From Actinidia chinensis (taxonomy: Eukaryota; Streptophyta; Magnoliopsida; Ericales; Actinidiaceae), in assembly GCA_009663005.1 (NCBI GenBank), contig CM018903.1, positions 18,696,084-18,729,588 on the forward strand: 33,505 nucleotides of DNA. Direction: 5' to 3'. The notes under the pieces were generated by a model that saw nothing but the letters and a program-made list of their open reading frames with translations, was not told the origin of the DNA and did not search any database. The position numbers and the translations under genes are program-made. Below, in pieces: positions 31,300 through 33,505 of this stretch (position 1 is its first letter; each line of letters opens with the position of its first letter).

Positions 31300-32450
31300 A
31301 AATTACGATATAAAAATTTTTAAGCACAGTGTAGTAATAACTATTACTGATCAAAACCAGTATGTAATCACTGAGAATTAATGCATTTATTATTAAGTCA
31401 TTATATGCGGAAATAAACAAAATTTTGTAATCCTTATTTCTCCCCTTTTGACATCAACAAAAAGACCATAATGTAGAAGCTTCCCCATGACGAAGATGCT
31501 CCCCTTCATTAGTGAAGTATCTAACGATAAATATGATGAAAGATTGCTAAATATGAACATTGACTCCAGGACGGTGAGGCAGGCAATCAGGAAATATATG
31601 AGTTGGACACCATATCAGTGGTGCTTCTCTCTTCTGTCAAGATTATATCATGGCGGAAGAATTAATGACGACAAGAAGAGAAAGATACTTCATCTTAGAA
31701 GCATGATCAGAATAATCTTGCTTCTGAGATGACATGATCAAGAATAGTCTTAATTCTGTAGTGTGAATCAAGTTGTGATGTTGCATCTTTCTTGCTTTTG
31801 AGAATTAGACTGTATGAATAGGTGGCGATACTAATCTTTCTTCTTAAGAAGTAATGATAGGATGAAACTAGGAAGGAAAAGATTAGCTTTCACGGGTATG
31901 AAGGATGAGAACAGAAAGATGTGTGGTAAGAGAGAAGACAACGTGAATAGGATAAAAGAATTTGATAGGGAATAGGTGCGAGGAGCATATGATGACGCAG
32001 GTGATCTTGACAAAAAAAAATAAAAAAATTAAAAATCGCAAGTAAAGATTATTTGTCAGTGGTAGGTGCGGTGTGACTCAGAAGGACGACCTCTTTTAGG
32101 CCATATTTTGTCCGAAAAAAATCTCTTTCCTAGATCCCAAAAAGTTCTCTTCTTCTTTCTCTTTTCGGTTTTTGAAGAATAATTATTACTGATACCAGTT
32201 CTTTCCTTAGTTTTCAAAATGGCTATTCTTCTCAAAAAATTTGATCTTAATGCGGCGCCTAATGTACAATCAGAAATCGGCAATTCATCATCTTTATCTC
32301 AAAAAAGGTCCTCCTGACCTAATGGCTATGTAATGTGGATGATTCAGTTGCTGCATCAGTAAGCTAGAAGGGATATAATCCCACAAGATGGATGAAAAGT
32401 TATTGGGAATAGGAACTGATGTAGAACCATTAATGACTCTAGGGCACTCA
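31300..32450. other. Unassigned DNA between copia-type end and element C
   Basis: An 81-codon frame at 31487-31732 (YMSWTPYQWCFSLLSRLY) and minus-strand frames near 32056-32476 have no recognisable domain. The 32-codon frame starting at 32219 is listed separately. If the copia-type element is intact to its right, coding sequence would be expected here on the minus strand, but none is seen, so it was probably lost. Confidence 0.3.
32219..32317 (+). other. Short plus-strand frame starting MAILLKKFDLNAAP
   Basis: A 32-codon frame opens with ATG in a good AT-rich context and reads MAILLKKFDLNAAPNVQ then a serine-rich stretch before a stop. The FDLN motif occurs near the start of some plant regulatory or transposase-derived proteins, but this is too short to assign. 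It may be a first-exon relic or chance. Confidence 0.2.
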
Positions 32451-33505
32451 GTATTCAGTGTGCTTCTTTTGTTCAAAATATGGCTCGACGTCTACATGTT
32501 CGCGTAATTGAGGTTCAGGAGCTAAGGACTCAAGTTTTGATTTTGAAACGAAGGGATTCAATGTGTGAAGTGGGTCGAGTCCGTATTTCCCAAATTTCAA
32601 CCATTACGCATCCCATAACAAAAACTATAGCTCGATTAAAAACTCAAAGTCATACACTCTCAACAATAGAACACACAAGTTCCTCTCAAGGGAATTTTGT
32701 TTTGGTTTCTCATATTATGACAAGTTACTAGTGCTTCAACTATCTTTAAAAACAAAACAGGATGATTCATCATGGTGCCAAAAATTAAGAATTCTCTGAC
32801 ACCTTCACATATACGAAAGAGCAATTATAAAACGGATGTGAAGAGTCACAATTTAAATTTGAAAGAAGAAACCAGAAAACAAACCTGCTTCGGATGACAT
32901 AGAATAGAAGCCAATAAAATTGCTAGCAACATCCAAAAACATGTTAACGAATTAATTTTTGTTTTTCAAAATTTTGCAAGGTATTTTGGAATTTTTTTTC
33001 AATTTTTTAATAAAAATTAAAACTATCCGAAAAACAAAAAATTATCCTAAAAACTACGAAGTACTCCCCCCACTTTAGAGGATGAGCTCTACGAATGCGG
33101 AAACTAAAATTAAAAAAAATAAAACATAAAACATTGCAAATATAAAATAAAAAAAAAATAAAACGAAGGGAAAAAAATAAAAGGTGGTAAAACAACACCC
33201 TCTCCCCCAAATAGAGTTTTAAACTGATGAACAAACAATTTTTTTTTCTCACTTAGATCCTTTTAATAAAAATTGTATCCGACCATTCCAGATGATCAAG
33301 GATTACTTTGAAATCTTTTTATTTTGAGATGCCTTGAAATGTTGTGCCTACCAGAAGCCCATCTTTAAACAATGTAGTTTGAGATTATTGACTAACTGAA
33401 TGAGATAAGGATCCACAACTCATTAAATTTGTTCAATACCAAGAAAATCGATTACCCTACATCAATGGAAGACTTAGTGCAAATCAAGACAAATCAACTT
33501 TGGTC
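32451..33505 (-). mobile_element. Element C: inverted relative of element B, partial
   Basis: Read on the minus strand from the window end it has the B-type block (33505-33260), GGGGGAGAGGGTGTTG, then the T-rich stretch and GGGGGGAGTACTTCGTAGTT near 33050-33070, TCCGAAGCAGGTTTG near 32883-32897, TTGTGACTCTTCACATCC near 32838-32855, TTTTTGGCACCATGATG near 32773-32790 and TTGAGAGTGTATGACTTTGAG near 32645-32665. These follow element B 24100-25740 in order, with several deletions. No pol or env-position sequence lies in between. The 5' part is outside the window and no 3' LTR is found at its low-coordinate end. Confidence 0.7.

Noticed and set aside
31028..31420. 130-codon minus-strand open frame, the longest in the window
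   Set aside because: It overlaps the copia-type polypurine tract and LTR start. Its Leu/Ile/Tyr-rich content follows from AT-rich DNA.
31487..31732. 81-codon plus-strand frame as a host gene
   Set aside because: No recognisable motif or intron signals, and it sits just beyond a retroelement end. Not enough to support a gene.

Overview
This window looks like a repeat-dense stretch of an angiosperm nuclear genome. It is AT-rich with long poly-A/poly-T runs, contains one 100-N scaffold gap, and carries layered, heavily decayed LTR retrotransposons. I find no intact protein-coding gene, no tRNA or rRNA gene, no CRISPR array and nothing prokaryotic. Every recognisable protein relic belongs to a transposable element, and almost all are broken by stops and by many single-base indels. 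The plant clade cannot be fixed from sequence alone.

Layout: (1) 1-3700: coding relics of unknown identity on the minus strand, interrupted by a probable solo LTR (LTR1, 260-2265). (2) 3703-15759: element A, a nearly full-length Ty3/gypsy element of the Athila type. In order it has LTR2, a primer-binding site matching tRNA-Asp, gag, protease, reverse transcriptase, RNase H, integrase, a spacer, an env-position ORF, a 3' non-coding tail, a polypurine tract and a truncated 3' LTR (LTR3). (3) 15760-18500: a chromovirus-like Ty3/gypsy relic (protease, RT, RNase H, C-terminal tail and a 3' LTR-like end) fused to the broken LTR3. (4) 18780-20700: a minus-strand LTR fragment and unassigned DNA. (5) 20704-27365: element B, LTR4 to LTR5 with a tRNA-Asp primer site and a gag fragment but no pol or env-like ORF, resembling a non-autonomous gag-only element. 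(6) 27366-31300: a short tandem repeat and a minus-strand Ty1/copia LTR resembling SIRE-type elements, broken by the N gap. (7) 31300-33505: unassigned DNA, then element C, a minus-strand relative of element B running off the window end.

The most interesting signals are in non-coding LTR DNA. Clusters of the palindrome GCGTTCGAACGC sit upstream of the putative TATA boxes and recur once inside element A between integrase and the env-position ORF. A conserved block of roughly 150 bp recurs in LTR1, LTR4 and LTR5 and is duplicated inside LTR4. Elements B and C share a block absent from A, suggesting that a pol-less subfamily amplified as such. A three-copy 72-74 bp tandem repeat contains a site that varies into a CACGTG box. 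I did not find convincing evidence of a wholly new biological system. Boundaries are by eye and approximate, and all similarity statements need alignment to confirm.
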